Positions 9,219 through 16,193 of a stretch of 64,000 bases of DNA are shown one piece after another. Each line of letters begins with the position of its first letter. Positions within the stretch are counted from its first letter, which is position 1. This stretch comes from Bacillus sp. FSL H8-0547. GTDB taxonomy: Bacteria; Bacillota; Bacilli; Bacillales; Bacillaceae. The notes below the pieces were generated by a model. The model was given only the letters and a program-made list of their open reading frames with translations. It had not been told where the DNA came from and made no database searches. Made by a program: the position numbers and the translations under genes. Location of the stretch: the NCBI GenBank assembly GCA_038002745.1, contig JBBODD010000001.1, forward strand, positions 2,108,001-2,172,000, in the 5' to 3' direction.

Positions 9219-10013
9219 CTATCGGACTAGGTAACCGCCGTCTACATTTACTAAGGAACCGTTTACATAATTAGACGCGTCACTTGCTAAAAAGACAACC
9301 GTCCCCATTAAATCAACAATGTTACCCCATCTGTTTGCAGGTATATGATCCAAAACTCTCTGATTGCTTTCTGGATTTGCTCTTGTATCTTTCGTAACAT
9401 CTGTCGCGAAATATCCAGGCGCAATGCCATTAACTTGTATATTAAATTGTGCCAATTCATCACAATATGCTTTCGTAAAACCGGCTAAACCGTGTTTTGT
9501 CGCTGCATAAGCCGGTGACCATTGTCCTCCGAGGTATGAAAATAAAGAGCACGTATTGATGATTTTTCCGCTTTTTTGCTCGATCATATGCTTAGCCGCT
9601 TCATGCGCAAGCTCGAACGCTGCCGTCAGATTGACTGAAACCATCTTGTCCCATTGAAGTCTAGTAAACTGTGTCACATCTTTTACATTAATGCCGATTC
9701 CGGCATTATTCATCAAGATATCGACCTTCCCATATGTCTGTACGCATTCATCAATGATCTGCTTACAGGCACCCTCTTTAGTAATGTCAGCAATCATCAA
9801 GTGATACTTGACTCCCTCGGCTTCAATTAGTTCCTTTGTCTGATTATCGTCTTCTGCCATACTGACTGCAAAAATATCAGCACCGGCTTTAGCAAGTGCA
9901 AGCGCGAATCCCTGCCCCAGCCCTGAATTTCCTCCAGTGATGATGGCTGCTTTTCCTTTAAGACTAAAAAAATTCATATTAAAATCAGTCAATTTATTTT
10001 TTTCGGTGATCAT
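9219..10013 (-). CDS. SDR-family NAD(P)-dependent dehydrogenase (YgcW/KduD-like)
   Basis: This is a classical short-chain dehydrogenase of about 264 residues. It has the cofactor motif TGGNSGLGQGF, the NNAG motif, the catalytic Ser in NTCSLFS, and the YxxxK pair in YAATK. The closest general resemblance is to 2-deoxy-D-gluconate 3-dehydrogenases. A GTG start at 10028 would overlap the ribosome binding site AAAGGTGG. ATG at 10013 is therefore preferred. It is the first gene of the minus-strand catabolic operon and would interconvert a sugar (acid) alcohol and ketone. A promoter-like sequence and palindromes lie upstream. Confidence 0.85.
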   Translation of the reverse strand: MITEKNKLTDFNMNFFSLKGKAAIITGGNSGLGQGFALALAKAGADIFAVSMAEDDNQTKELIEAEGVKYHLMIADITKEGACKQIIDECVQTYGKVDILMNNAGIGINVKDVTQFTRLQWDKMVSVNLTAAFELAHEAAKHMIEQKSGKIINTCSLFSYLGGQWSPAYAATKHGLAGFTKAYCDELAQFNIQVNGIAPGYFATDVTKDTRANPESNQRVLDHIPANRWGNIVDLMGTVVFLASDASNYVNGSLVNVDGGYLVR

Positions 10014-10053
10014 ATATAATCTTTCCACCTTTCAGATAATTTAGGCTAAACTC

Positions 10054-10145
10054 AGTCTAAATCCAAAAACACGAAAAATCAATCATTTTATTGAAAATTT
10101 CTTGTTTTTTATTAAATTTAAGCGTTTACGAGGAAAATTTTCCTC
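10054..10145 (-). promoter_or_regulatory. Promoter and operator region of the SDR-oxidase-kinase-MFS operon
   Basis: On the minus strand, TTGATT (10082-10077) and TAGACT (10059-10054) are 17 bases apart and form a plausible sigma-A promoter 40 bases before the SDR start. Further upstream are a near-cre sequence TTTAAGCGTTTACG (10117-10130) and, overlapping it by one base, a perfect 16-bp palindrome GAGGAAAATTTTCCTC (10130-10145). The palindrome is a candidate site for the RpiR-type regulator. Its position upstream of -35 would suit an activator. Confidence 0.5.
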
Positions 10146-10170
10146 ATTTTCTGGCGGGCGCCTAAGGGGA

Positions 10171-10222
10171 TTGACCGTTTTAACAAACCTGTAACATCCG
10201 CTTCACACCTTCCTTGTACACT
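10171..10222 (+). promoter_or_regulatory. PhoP-box-like repeats and -10 before the 5'-nucleotidase
   Basis: Three hexamers with an exact 11-base period, TTAACA (10180), GTAACA (10191) and TTCACA (10202), match the Bacillus PhoP consensus TT(A/T/C)ACA with 5-base spacers. A -10-like TACACT (10217-10222) follows. This is the arrangement expected of a phosphate-starvation promoter, and the gene downstream is an exported phosphatase. Confidence 0.65.
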
Positions 10223-10261
10223 TAAAAGGATTGAATCCAATTATAAAAAAGGAGAGTGTTT

Positions 10262-11779
10262 ATGAATCGCTTTTTTCTTGTCCTATTGAGTTTCGTCATG
10301 GCCGTCAGCTCTTTGTTAATTAGCAGCGTAAGTGCAGATGCTAAAGAGCAGCCTCGAAAGGCAACAGTCCTATATTTTAACGATGCACATGAAATAAGTC
10401 CTGTCGTAAATAAACTGGGAGACCGGGGCGGTGTCGCAAGGCTGAAAACAGCTATTGACCTTGTCAGAAGTGAGAATAAACATACGGCAGTGGCATTTGG
10501 AGGAGACTTAGGCGGCGGTACCTTATTTGGCGCTGTGTACCAAGGGTTTCCAATGGTAGAAGCCTTTAATAAAATTGGCATTGATCTCGCAAACTTCGGT
10601 CAGCATGATTTTGATTTTGGATCTGATGTGACAAAAAAACTGGTTGAGCAATCTGACTTTGAATGGATGTCTTCTAATCTTACAGATAAAGAAGGAAAGC
10701 CGTTTGCTGATGTCCCAACCTACAAGGTTATAAATAAACAGGGAGTTAAAATTGGCGTTATTAGTCTTACGGATGATATGAACACTACATCTTCAGACGG
10801 GAAAGTCGTTCAGCAAGATCTTATTCAGTCGGCCAAACATGCAGTTGGAAAAATGAAAGAAACAAAAAAAGTGGACGCTGTTATTGCGCTAACACAAGAG
10901 TCATTAAAGAAGGATGAACAACTACTGGCAGCAGTCCCTGAAATTAATGCCGTGTTTACGGAAGAACAGGCTGAAGAACAATCTTTTATCCATGAATACA
11001 AAAATAATCGTTACATCCTTGCTCCAGAAGGAAACTTAGGCTCAATGATCCGATTGGATATCACAAAAGACGGCAAAGAGATTCAGCTGAAACCATCAGT
11101 AATAGAGGTCGATCATACGGTACCTCAAGATCCGGAATTGAAAAAGCTCGCAGATTATTATCAGAATAAGCTGGAGGAGGAGCTAGGCAAACCGATAGCC
11201 AAATTAGAGACTCCTCTCATTTATGGAGATAACCATGAAACGAGATTTCAGGAAACAAATATCGGCAATTTTGTAGCGGACAGCTACCGTGCTTTTTACA
11301 ACGCGGATATCGGCATGATGAATGGCGGCGGAATCCGGACAAGTATTCCTGCCGGAGAATTCACATTGCGTGATGCCTACTCCATTCTTCCTTTTCAAAA
11401 CAAAGTGATCCTGGCAGACGTAAAAGGAGAAACCATTAAAGCTGCTCTCGAGAACGGAGTATCAAGAGTCGAAAACCTGGGCGGCGGATTTATGCAAATA
11501 TCAGGCATGACCTATTCCTATAATCCTGCTAAACCAGTGGGATCAAGAGTAGAAACGATCTTAGTCAAAAACGAACCGATTGACATGCAAAAAACGTACA
11601 AAGTAGCCATGTTGAACTATGTATTTAACGGCGGAGACGGATACACGATGTTTAAAGACAGTCAGTTACTGGTTGATGAGCAAAGTGCACGGACGGATGC
11701 GGAAGTTTTGATAGAGTATGCGAAGGATTTAGAGGTCATTGATGTGGAGACGGAAGGTAGAATTAGTGTAGTTCGGTAG
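10262..11779 (+). CDS. Secreted 5'-nucleotidase / metallophosphatase
   Basis: The 505-residue protein starts with a signal peptide (about residues 1-26, ending in VSADAK). An N-terminal calcineurin-like phosphoesterase domain follows: YFNDAHE, FGGDLGGG and GQHDFDFG, where GQHD replaces the usual GNHE/D. The C-terminal 5'-nucleotidase domain carries NGGGIRTSIPAGEFTLRDAY and FNGGDGY. It should release phosphate from extracellular nucleotides. ATG at 10262 is preferred over GTG at 10256 because the GTG falls against the ribosome binding site AAAGGAG. It is monocistronic, ends at a terminator and is preceded by PhoP-box-like repeats, so induction by phosphate starvation is likely. Confidence 0.9.
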   Translation: MNRFFLVLLSFVMAVSSLLISSVSADAKEQPRKATVLYFNDAHEISPVVNKLGDRGGVARLKTAIDLVRSENKHTAVAFGGDLGGGTLFGAVYQGFPMVEAFNKIGIDLANFGQHDFDFGSDVTKKLVEQSDFEWMSSNLTDKEGKPFADVPTYKVINKQGVKIGVISLTDDMNTTSSDGKVVQQDLIQSAKHAVGKMKETKKVDAVIALTQESLKKDEQLLAAVPEINAVFTEEQAEEQSFIHEYKNNRYILAPEGNLGSMIRLDITKDGKEIQLKPSVIEVDHTVPQDPELKKLADYYQNKLEEELGKPIAKLETPLIYGDNHETRFQETNIGNFVADSYRAFYNADIGMMNGGGIRTSIPAGEFTLRDAYSILPFQNKVILADVKGETIKAALENGVSRVENLGGGFMQISGMTYSYNPAKPVGSRVETILVKNEPIDMQKTYKVAMLNYVFNGGDGYTMFKDSQLLVDEQSARTDAEVLIEYAKDLEVIDVETEGRISVVR

Positions 11780-11800
11780 GAGTAATCAGTGAATAAAGTA

Positions 11801-11847
11801 AAAAGTGGGAAGCTGTTTGAATAAATGGCTTCCTGCTTTTATTTTTG
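11801..11847 (+). terminator. Terminator of the 5'-nucleotidase gene
   Basis: GGGAAGC (11808-11814) pairs with GGCTTCC (11827-11833) across a 12-base loop, followed by CTGCTTTTATTTTT. Confidence 0.7.
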
Positions 11848-11988
11848 AGCAAAGTTGAGCGCACATCTCATACTTTAGTCACCTGTCTTCGATGATAGAG
11901 GATTTAGATAGGGTGAAAAGAAGTATAATAAGGAAATATCTACTGTGCAAAGTGTTTTATATAGTTTCGATACATAAAGGAGAGTCCA

Positions 11989-12471
11989 ATGCTAATCCAA
12001 TGTACCAAAAAACTGCTCGACGAACTGAAAGTTACCCCTGCTGAACAGGCTGAAGAAATAAATCCTATCCTATCGTGGCATGCCAATTCAATAAAGATTG
12101 GCAGGCATAAATTCCTGGTGCTTGTTAACGACAAAAACCGATACGCCATCGTTCTTTATGGATTAAAAGCAAAGGATAAAAAGAATTTAGATCAATTGTT
12201 CAGAAAAGCAATTCACGAGGTTTTCCAATCTGAAGCTATTGATGAAGAAGTCATTAAAGAATATCTAAACGCCCTCTCACACCTGACGTTTGCTAAAACG
12301 AAAAACCGGACTCTGGTTGCGAGGTTAAATAAACAATGTGAAAATGTCCTTTTCGGCGAAAAATTTCTGGAAATAGATTCAATTGTTCAAGTGAAGATGA
12401 GCAAGTTGATCAGTTCGCTGCTGGCCGGAGACGGCAAAGGTGGTTATTTTCATCCGAATGAGGCTATGTAG
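11989..12471 (+). CDS. DUF6933-type protein of unknown function
   Basis: The 160-residue cytoplasmic protein has no membrane segment. It begins MLIQCTKKLLDEL, and I recall this pattern for the DUF6933 family, which often accompanies metal-binding or plasmid-type proteins. It is preceded by AAAGGAGAG. Its function is unknown. The 3' end matters: a second copy of the last ~75 bases lies at 23262. There the reading frame continues for seven more residues (YGDLLEL) where this gene stops. The difference is one extra T, so this copy may be truncated by a single-base deletion just after EAM. The gene is monocistronic, with no related neighbour. Confidence 0.7.
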   Translation: MLIQCTKKLLDELKVTPAEQAEEINPILSWHANSIKIGRHKFLVLVNDKNRYAIVLYGLKAKDKKNLDQLFRKAIHEVFQSEAIDEEVIKEYLNALSHLTFAKTKNRTLVARLNKQCENVLFGEKFLEIDSIVQVKMSKLISSLLAGDGKGGYFHPNEAM

Positions 12472-12553
12472 GGGATTTGTTGGAGTTGAATAGTTAACTT
12501 TTTATCATAGCTGAGATTGTTTTCTTGGGCAGCCTAATGTGGTGTAAAAGAAT

Positions 12554-12600
12554 CAGGGTAAGGAAGCACGAGAACCGTCCCGCTGCTTCCCTGTTTTTTT
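12554..12600. terminator. Terminator between the DUF6933 and marR genes
   Basis: GGAAGC (12562-12567) pairs with GCTTCC (12584-12589), flanked by further pairing and followed by CTGTTTTTTT. The loop contains the AGAACCGTCCCG phrase that recurs in Bacillaceae intergenic hairpins. It sits between converging genes. Confidence 0.7.
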
Positions 12601-12605
12601 ATGGG

Positions 12606-13046
12606 CTAGTCCTCTTTAACCCTCTCCCCAATCCTCCCAATCGACGCCACATCCTCCTCCGTCAGCACACTCAAAAAATGTTCCTTAATCGCTGCTGAAA
12701 CAACGGGTCTGGCTTCATCCAACGCCGTTTTTCCGGCAGCTGTAAGTATGACCTGTACCCCGCGGTCTGTGTCTGCTGGTTTTCTGCGGACGAGTCCGCG
12801 TTTTTCCATGCGGGTGAGGTGGTGGGATAGTCTGCTTTTGTCCCAGTCCATGGAGTCTGCAAGTTCCTGCTGGCGAAGCTCTCCATTGCTGAATAGATCG
12901 AGCCGGTCGAGGATGCCGAAGTCTCCTTCAGAGAGCCCGGTTTTGTCGGTGAGGTGTTTGACGACACGGCCGAAGATGGTCTTGTAGGACCCTTTCCACA
13001 TATGCCATATATTCATTTCTTCTTGACTGATTAGATTCTTTTTCAT
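12606..13046 (-). CDS. MarR-family transcriptional regulator
   Basis: The 146-residue protein has the winged-helix layout of MarR: SEGDFGILDRLDLFSNGELR, then QQELADSMDWDKSRLSHHLTRMEKRGLV as recognition region, and RKPADTDRGVQVILTAAG as the wing. It is divergent from an aldo-keto reductase, and two matching inverted repeats lie between them, so it very likely represses that gene and itself. No ribosome binding site precedes the ATG. A TATGAT -10 on the minus strand ends only 6 bases before the start codon, which suggests a leaderless transcript. The ligand is unknown. Confidence 0.9.
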   Translation of the reverse strand: MKKNLISQEEMNIWHMWKGSYKTIFGRVVKHLTDKTGLSEGDFGILDRLDLFSNGELRQQELADSMDWDKSRLSHHLTRMEKRGLVRRKPADTDRGVQVILTAAGKTALDEARPVVSAAIKEHFLSVLTEEDVASIGRIGERVKED

Positions 13047-13062
13047 AAGAACATCATATCAT

Positions 13063-13117
13063 GGTTGACGTATCAACCTCAAGGCGCTACAATGTGTTTA
13101 GGTTGACGTGTCAACCT
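13063..13117 (+). promoter_or_regulatory. Promoter of the aldo-keto reductase with two MarR operators
   Basis: TTGACG (13065-13070) and TACAAT (13088-13093) are spaced 17 bases and form a strong promoter. Two nearly identical inverted repeats flank it: GGTTGAcgtaTCAACC (13063-13078) covers -35, and AGGTTGAcgtgTCAACCT (13100-13117) covers the start site. The 38-base centre spacing puts both on nearly the same helix phase less half a turn. Confidence 0.8.
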
Positions 13118-13143
13118 GATTAGGGATGGGGGATGCTAACTTG

Positions 13144-14115
13144 ATGAAGTATGTAAAGCTTGGCCGGTCGGGATTGGATGTTTCGCAGCTGTGTCTTGGA
13201 TGCATGGGCTTCGGGGTGCCTGAACGGGGAAATGCACCGTGGTCGCTGAAGGAAGAGGAGAGCCGGCCGATTATTGAAAAAGCACTGAATCTGGGAATCA
13301 ATTTTTTCAGTACGGCGAATATGTATTCAGACGGATCGAGTGAGGAGATTCTTGGAAGGGCATTGAAGGATTTCGCGCGGCGTGATGAAGTGGTGGTGGC
13401 AACGAAGGTTTTCGTTGCGATGCGGAATGGGCCGAACGGAATGGGGCTCTCCCGAAAAGCGATCATGACCGAGATTGACAATAGCCTGCGGAGGCTCGGA
13501 ACGGATTATGTGGATCTGTACCAGATTCACAGGTGGGATCCTTATACACCAATTGAAGAAACGATGGAAGCACTGCATGATTTAGTGAAAGCGGGCAAGG
13601 TGCGGTACATAGGCGCATCCTCCATGCTTGCCTGGCAGTTCCTGAAAGCCCAGCATGCCGCAGACCGCAACGGCTGGACAAAGTTCATTTCGATGGAAAA
13701 CAGGCTGAACCTGCTTTACAGGGAAGAAGAGAGGGAGATGCTGCCTCTTTGCAAAGAAGAAGGCATCGGAGTCACGCCCTATCTCCCATTGGCAGCCGGC
13801 AGGCTGACGAGGGATTGGGATGAAAAGACTGTAAGGTCAGAAAGTGATCAGATTGCTAAAGGGCTATTTTCTAAATCGGAGGAAGTGGACCGGAAAGTGG
13901 CGGAAAGAGTAGCTGAAGTGGCAGCTGCACGAGGGATCCCGCGTGCCCAAATTGCACTGGCATGGCTGCTGCAAAAGGAAGAAGTAACCGCCCCAATTAT
14001 TGGAGCAACGAAGGTAAGGCATCTTGAAGATGCAGTGGAGGCGCTGTCAGTAAGATTGACGGATGAAGAGATTAGGAGTATGGAAGAGTTGTATGTGCCG
14101 CATGGGCTGGTGTGA
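13144..14115 (+). CDS. Aldo/keto reductase
   Basis: The 323-residue protein is of the YajO/YakC-like aldo-keto reductase type. MKYVKLGRSGLDVSQLCLGC opens the barrel. FFSTANMYSDGSSEEILGRAL holds the catalytic Tyr (an Asn replaces the usual Asp before it: STANMY instead of DTANxY), with KVFVAMR and the His motif YQIHRWDP following. NADPH binding is at the C-terminal IIGATKVRHLEDAVEAL. It reduces small aldehydes or ketones in the cytosol. ATG at 13144 is chosen because homologues start at this MKY, with GGGGGA upstream; an in-frame ATG at 13126 is possible. It is controlled by the divergent MarR protein, which suggests induction by an electrophile or aromatic compound. Confidence 0.9.
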   Translation: MKYVKLGRSGLDVSQLCLGCMGFGVPERGNAPWSLKEEESRPIIEKALNLGINFFSTANMYSDGSSEEILGRALKDFARRDEVVVATKVFVAMRNGPNGMGLSRKAIMTEIDNSLRRLGTDYVDLYQIHRWDPYTPIEETMEALHDLVKAGKVRYIGASSMLAWQFLKAQHAADRNGWTKFISMENRLNLLYREEEREMLPLCKEEGIGVTPYLPLAAGRLTRDWDEKTVRSESDQIAKGLFSKSEEVDRKVAERVAEVAAARGIPRAQIALAWLLQKEEVTAPIIGATKVRHLEDAVEALSVRLTDEEIRSMEELYVPHGLV

Positions 14116-14149
14116 TTATAGCCTTACTAATTCTATAGATGGAAGAATG

Positions 14150-14176
14150 AAACGCTGTGGAGGCGTTTTTTTTTTT
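14150..14176 (+). terminator. Terminator of the aldo-keto reductase gene
   Basis: AACGC (14151-14155) pairs with GCGTT (14163-14167) and runs into an 11-base T stretch. Confidence 0.7.
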
Positions 14177-14681
14177 CGGAATCACAGGTTTTGTAGAGGG
14201 AACATGATGTGGTTCAGTCTGAAATTGGTGTTAAACATTAATTGAAGCTACAATGTATATACCAAGGTGGATATGCAAGAAAGAATAAAAGGATCAAGTA
14301 AATGATGATAAGAAAATAGAACGAAGATGATAAAAAAGGAAAAAAGAGAGTGAAGATGGACGTGGCTCGAGGAACTGAGAAAAGAATGGATGAGCCAGGC
14401 AGAATTTTTATTGATGACCAAAATAATTCTCAAAATATGACAGAAGAAGAAACAAAGCAATTTTTTGGGGAACCATGCATTGAGCGAAGGCTTACTGAAT
14501 GCCACTCATATTGAACCCGGAAAGCATTCCACTAAGCCCATCAATCTTAGAATAGATAGCGACTTATTTTCCCGGCTTCAGAAGGTGAAAGGAAAATTCA
14601 TCCTATCAGACGCTGCTAAAGCAGTGTGTGGCAGAGAGAGTCTATGAAGAAGAGAGAGAAAATTTTGTACTGAAGCATACA

Positions 14682-14707
14682 AAAACTACCCAACTAGGTG
14701 GTTTTTT
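14682..14707 (+). terminator. Terminator-like hairpin in the degenerate stretch
   Basis: AAAACTACC and GGTGGTTTT pair across CAACTA and continue into T residues. It supports the idea that a small gene once ended here. Confidence 0.6.
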
Positions 14708-15087
14708 CACAAGTATATTCCACAGGATTTTTGCGATAGCGACACACCTGTTTGTATGGTAAGATATCCCTGAATTGAACGATCAGATGCGGGAGCAGGA
14801 GAGATGGTCAACAATCGTCTGGCCCTGCATGCATGAAATTAGGACAAAAGCCAAGACAGGAAGACTATGCGGCGAGCTCCCTTACACATGACGTTTTATA
14901 GGTGGGGGAGACACGCAGAGCTGCTAAGATAACTGGAGTCTACATTCGGTGTTCGAGGCAATTCCCATTTTAAGCGAAGCTAAGCAGCAGGCAGCTCAAA
15001 ATCGTATCATACAATTCCTTCTGGTTAAAAGAAATTTGGACAGAGGGGTGCAGATGAGAGGATGTTGGCTGACAGGAGGACGAGAGA

Positions 15088-16071
15088 ATGAAGCCAAAAA
15101 TAGAAGATGTGGCAAAATTGGCGGGTGTATCGCCGACAACGGTTTCGAGGGTTATGAATAACCGGGGTTACATAAGCAGTCAGACGAAAGAAAAAGTCGA
15201 GAAGGCAATGAATGAACTGAATTATTTTCCAAATGATGTAGCTCGTTCGCTGTTCAGTAAACGATCAAATATCATCGGTCTGATCCTGCCTACGACGTCC
15301 AATCCGTTTTTTGGGGAGCTTACTTTTCATATCGAAAGCATTTGTGCTTCCATGGGCTATAAAGTGCTGCTCTGCAATAGTTTAAACCAAATCGATAAAG
15401 AGGAAAAATACTTGGAGATGCTTCTAAGGAATCAGGTGGATGGCATTATTGTAGGCACCCATAATCAAGGTATTCTGGATTATCATAAACGAGGCTTGGC
15501 TGTTGTCGCAATTGACCGTTACCTGTCCGATACGATTCCGGTTGTGAGCTCAGATAACTATGCTGGCGGGAAGAGTGCAACTGAATTATTGCTGTCGAAT
15601 GGGTGTAAATGCATCGTTTTCCTGGATGGGGTTGGAGAGTTGGAAACACCTGCGAGACTGAGAAGAAAAGCCTATCTTGACTTAATGAAGGAACACGGAA
15701 GAGAACCGGTGATTTATGAAATTCCTGAGGTTTTCAACCCGGAAAGCCAGCGGGCTGTCGTCACAAAAATGTATAATGAATGGCCGGAAGTAGACGGTGT
15801 GTTTGCGGCAAACGACTTATTTGCTGCCACGATTATAAATGAAGCTCGGAATTACGGGAAGGAAGTACCGGGCAATTTGAAAGTTGTCGGTTATGATGGA
15901 ACAGAAACGGTTCGGGTATTAATGCCGCAATTGACCACGATTAAGCAGCCTGTTGATCAGATAGGGAAAGCGGCCATAGACATTCTGATGAAAGAAATCT
16001 CCGGAGAATTCTCTGATCTTCCCCGTGAAATCACACTTCCAATTGAGGTGATAAGAGGGACCACTTTGTAA
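15088..16071 (+). CDS. LacI-family repressor of the sucrose-type locus
   Basis: The 327-residue protein has the LacI helix-turn-helix at its N-terminus (IEDVAKLAGVSPTTVSRVMN, residues 4-23), followed by the hinge helix region (PNDVARSLFSKRSN). The periplasmic-binding-protein-like sensor domain includes IIGLILPTTSNPFF and VVGYDGTE. AGGAGGACGAG lies ahead of the ATG. It immediately precedes the permease and GH32 genes. A 22-bp perfect palindrome overlaps their promoter, so it is most likely the local repressor with sucrose or a fructoside as inducer. The effector is inferred from the neighbours only. Confidence 0.92.
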   Translation: MKPKIEDVAKLAGVSPTTVSRVMNNRGYISSQTKEKVEKAMNELNYFPNDVARSLFSKRSNIIGLILPTTSNPFFGELTFHIESICASMGYKVLLCNSLNQIDKEEKYLEMLLRNQVDGIIVGTHNQGILDYHKRGLAVVAIDRYLSDTIPVVSSDNYAGGKSATELLLSNGCKCIVFLDGVGELETPARLRRKAYLDLMKEHGREPVIYEIPEVFNPESQRAVVTKMYNEWPEVDGVFAANDLFAATIINEARNYGKEVPGNLKVVGYDGTETVRVLMPQLTTIKQPVDQIGKAAIDILMKEISGEFSDLPREITLPIEVIRGTTL

Positions 16072-16107
16072 AGCATCGCATCGAGGGCGGTGTTTTTTTA
16101 GGAAAAA

Positions 16108-16171
16108 ATATGTCAACCGGTTGACATATGAAAGCGCTTGACATAAGATGGTGTTGAAAGTGTTTTCAATG
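16108..16171 (+). promoter_or_regulatory. Promoter, LacI operator and cre-like sites of the permease-GH32 operon
   Basis: TTGACA (16121-16126) and TAAGAT (16144-16149) are 17 bases apart. A perfect 22-bp palindrome, arms ATATGTCAACC and GGTTGACATAT (16108-16129), covers the -35. Between -35 and -10 is TGAAAGCGCTTGACA, cre-like in its first 11 bases. A second inverted repeat, TTGAAAGTGTTTTCAA (16154-16169), covers the start region and resembles cre or a second LacI-type operator. Confidence 0.75.
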
Positions 16172-16193
16172 AGAATTTTTTCTAAAAGGGGAA

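Larger units (their letters stand above)
14116..15087. other. 970-base stretch without a convincing gene, probably degenerate
   Basis: Two overlapping short frames can be read: 14356-14514 (52 residues, EEETKQFFGEP) and a TTG-started frame 14465-14647 (60 residues, KPINLRIDSDLFSRLQKVKG). They overlap in different frames and could be one small gene broken by a frameshift. Around 14930 a frame reads KITGVYIRCS, reminiscent of the start of serine recombinases (VYxRVS), and then breaks. Nothing is intact. Two terminator hairpins lie inside. I see no function and take the stretch as decayed DNA ahead of the sucrose locus. Confidence 0.5.
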
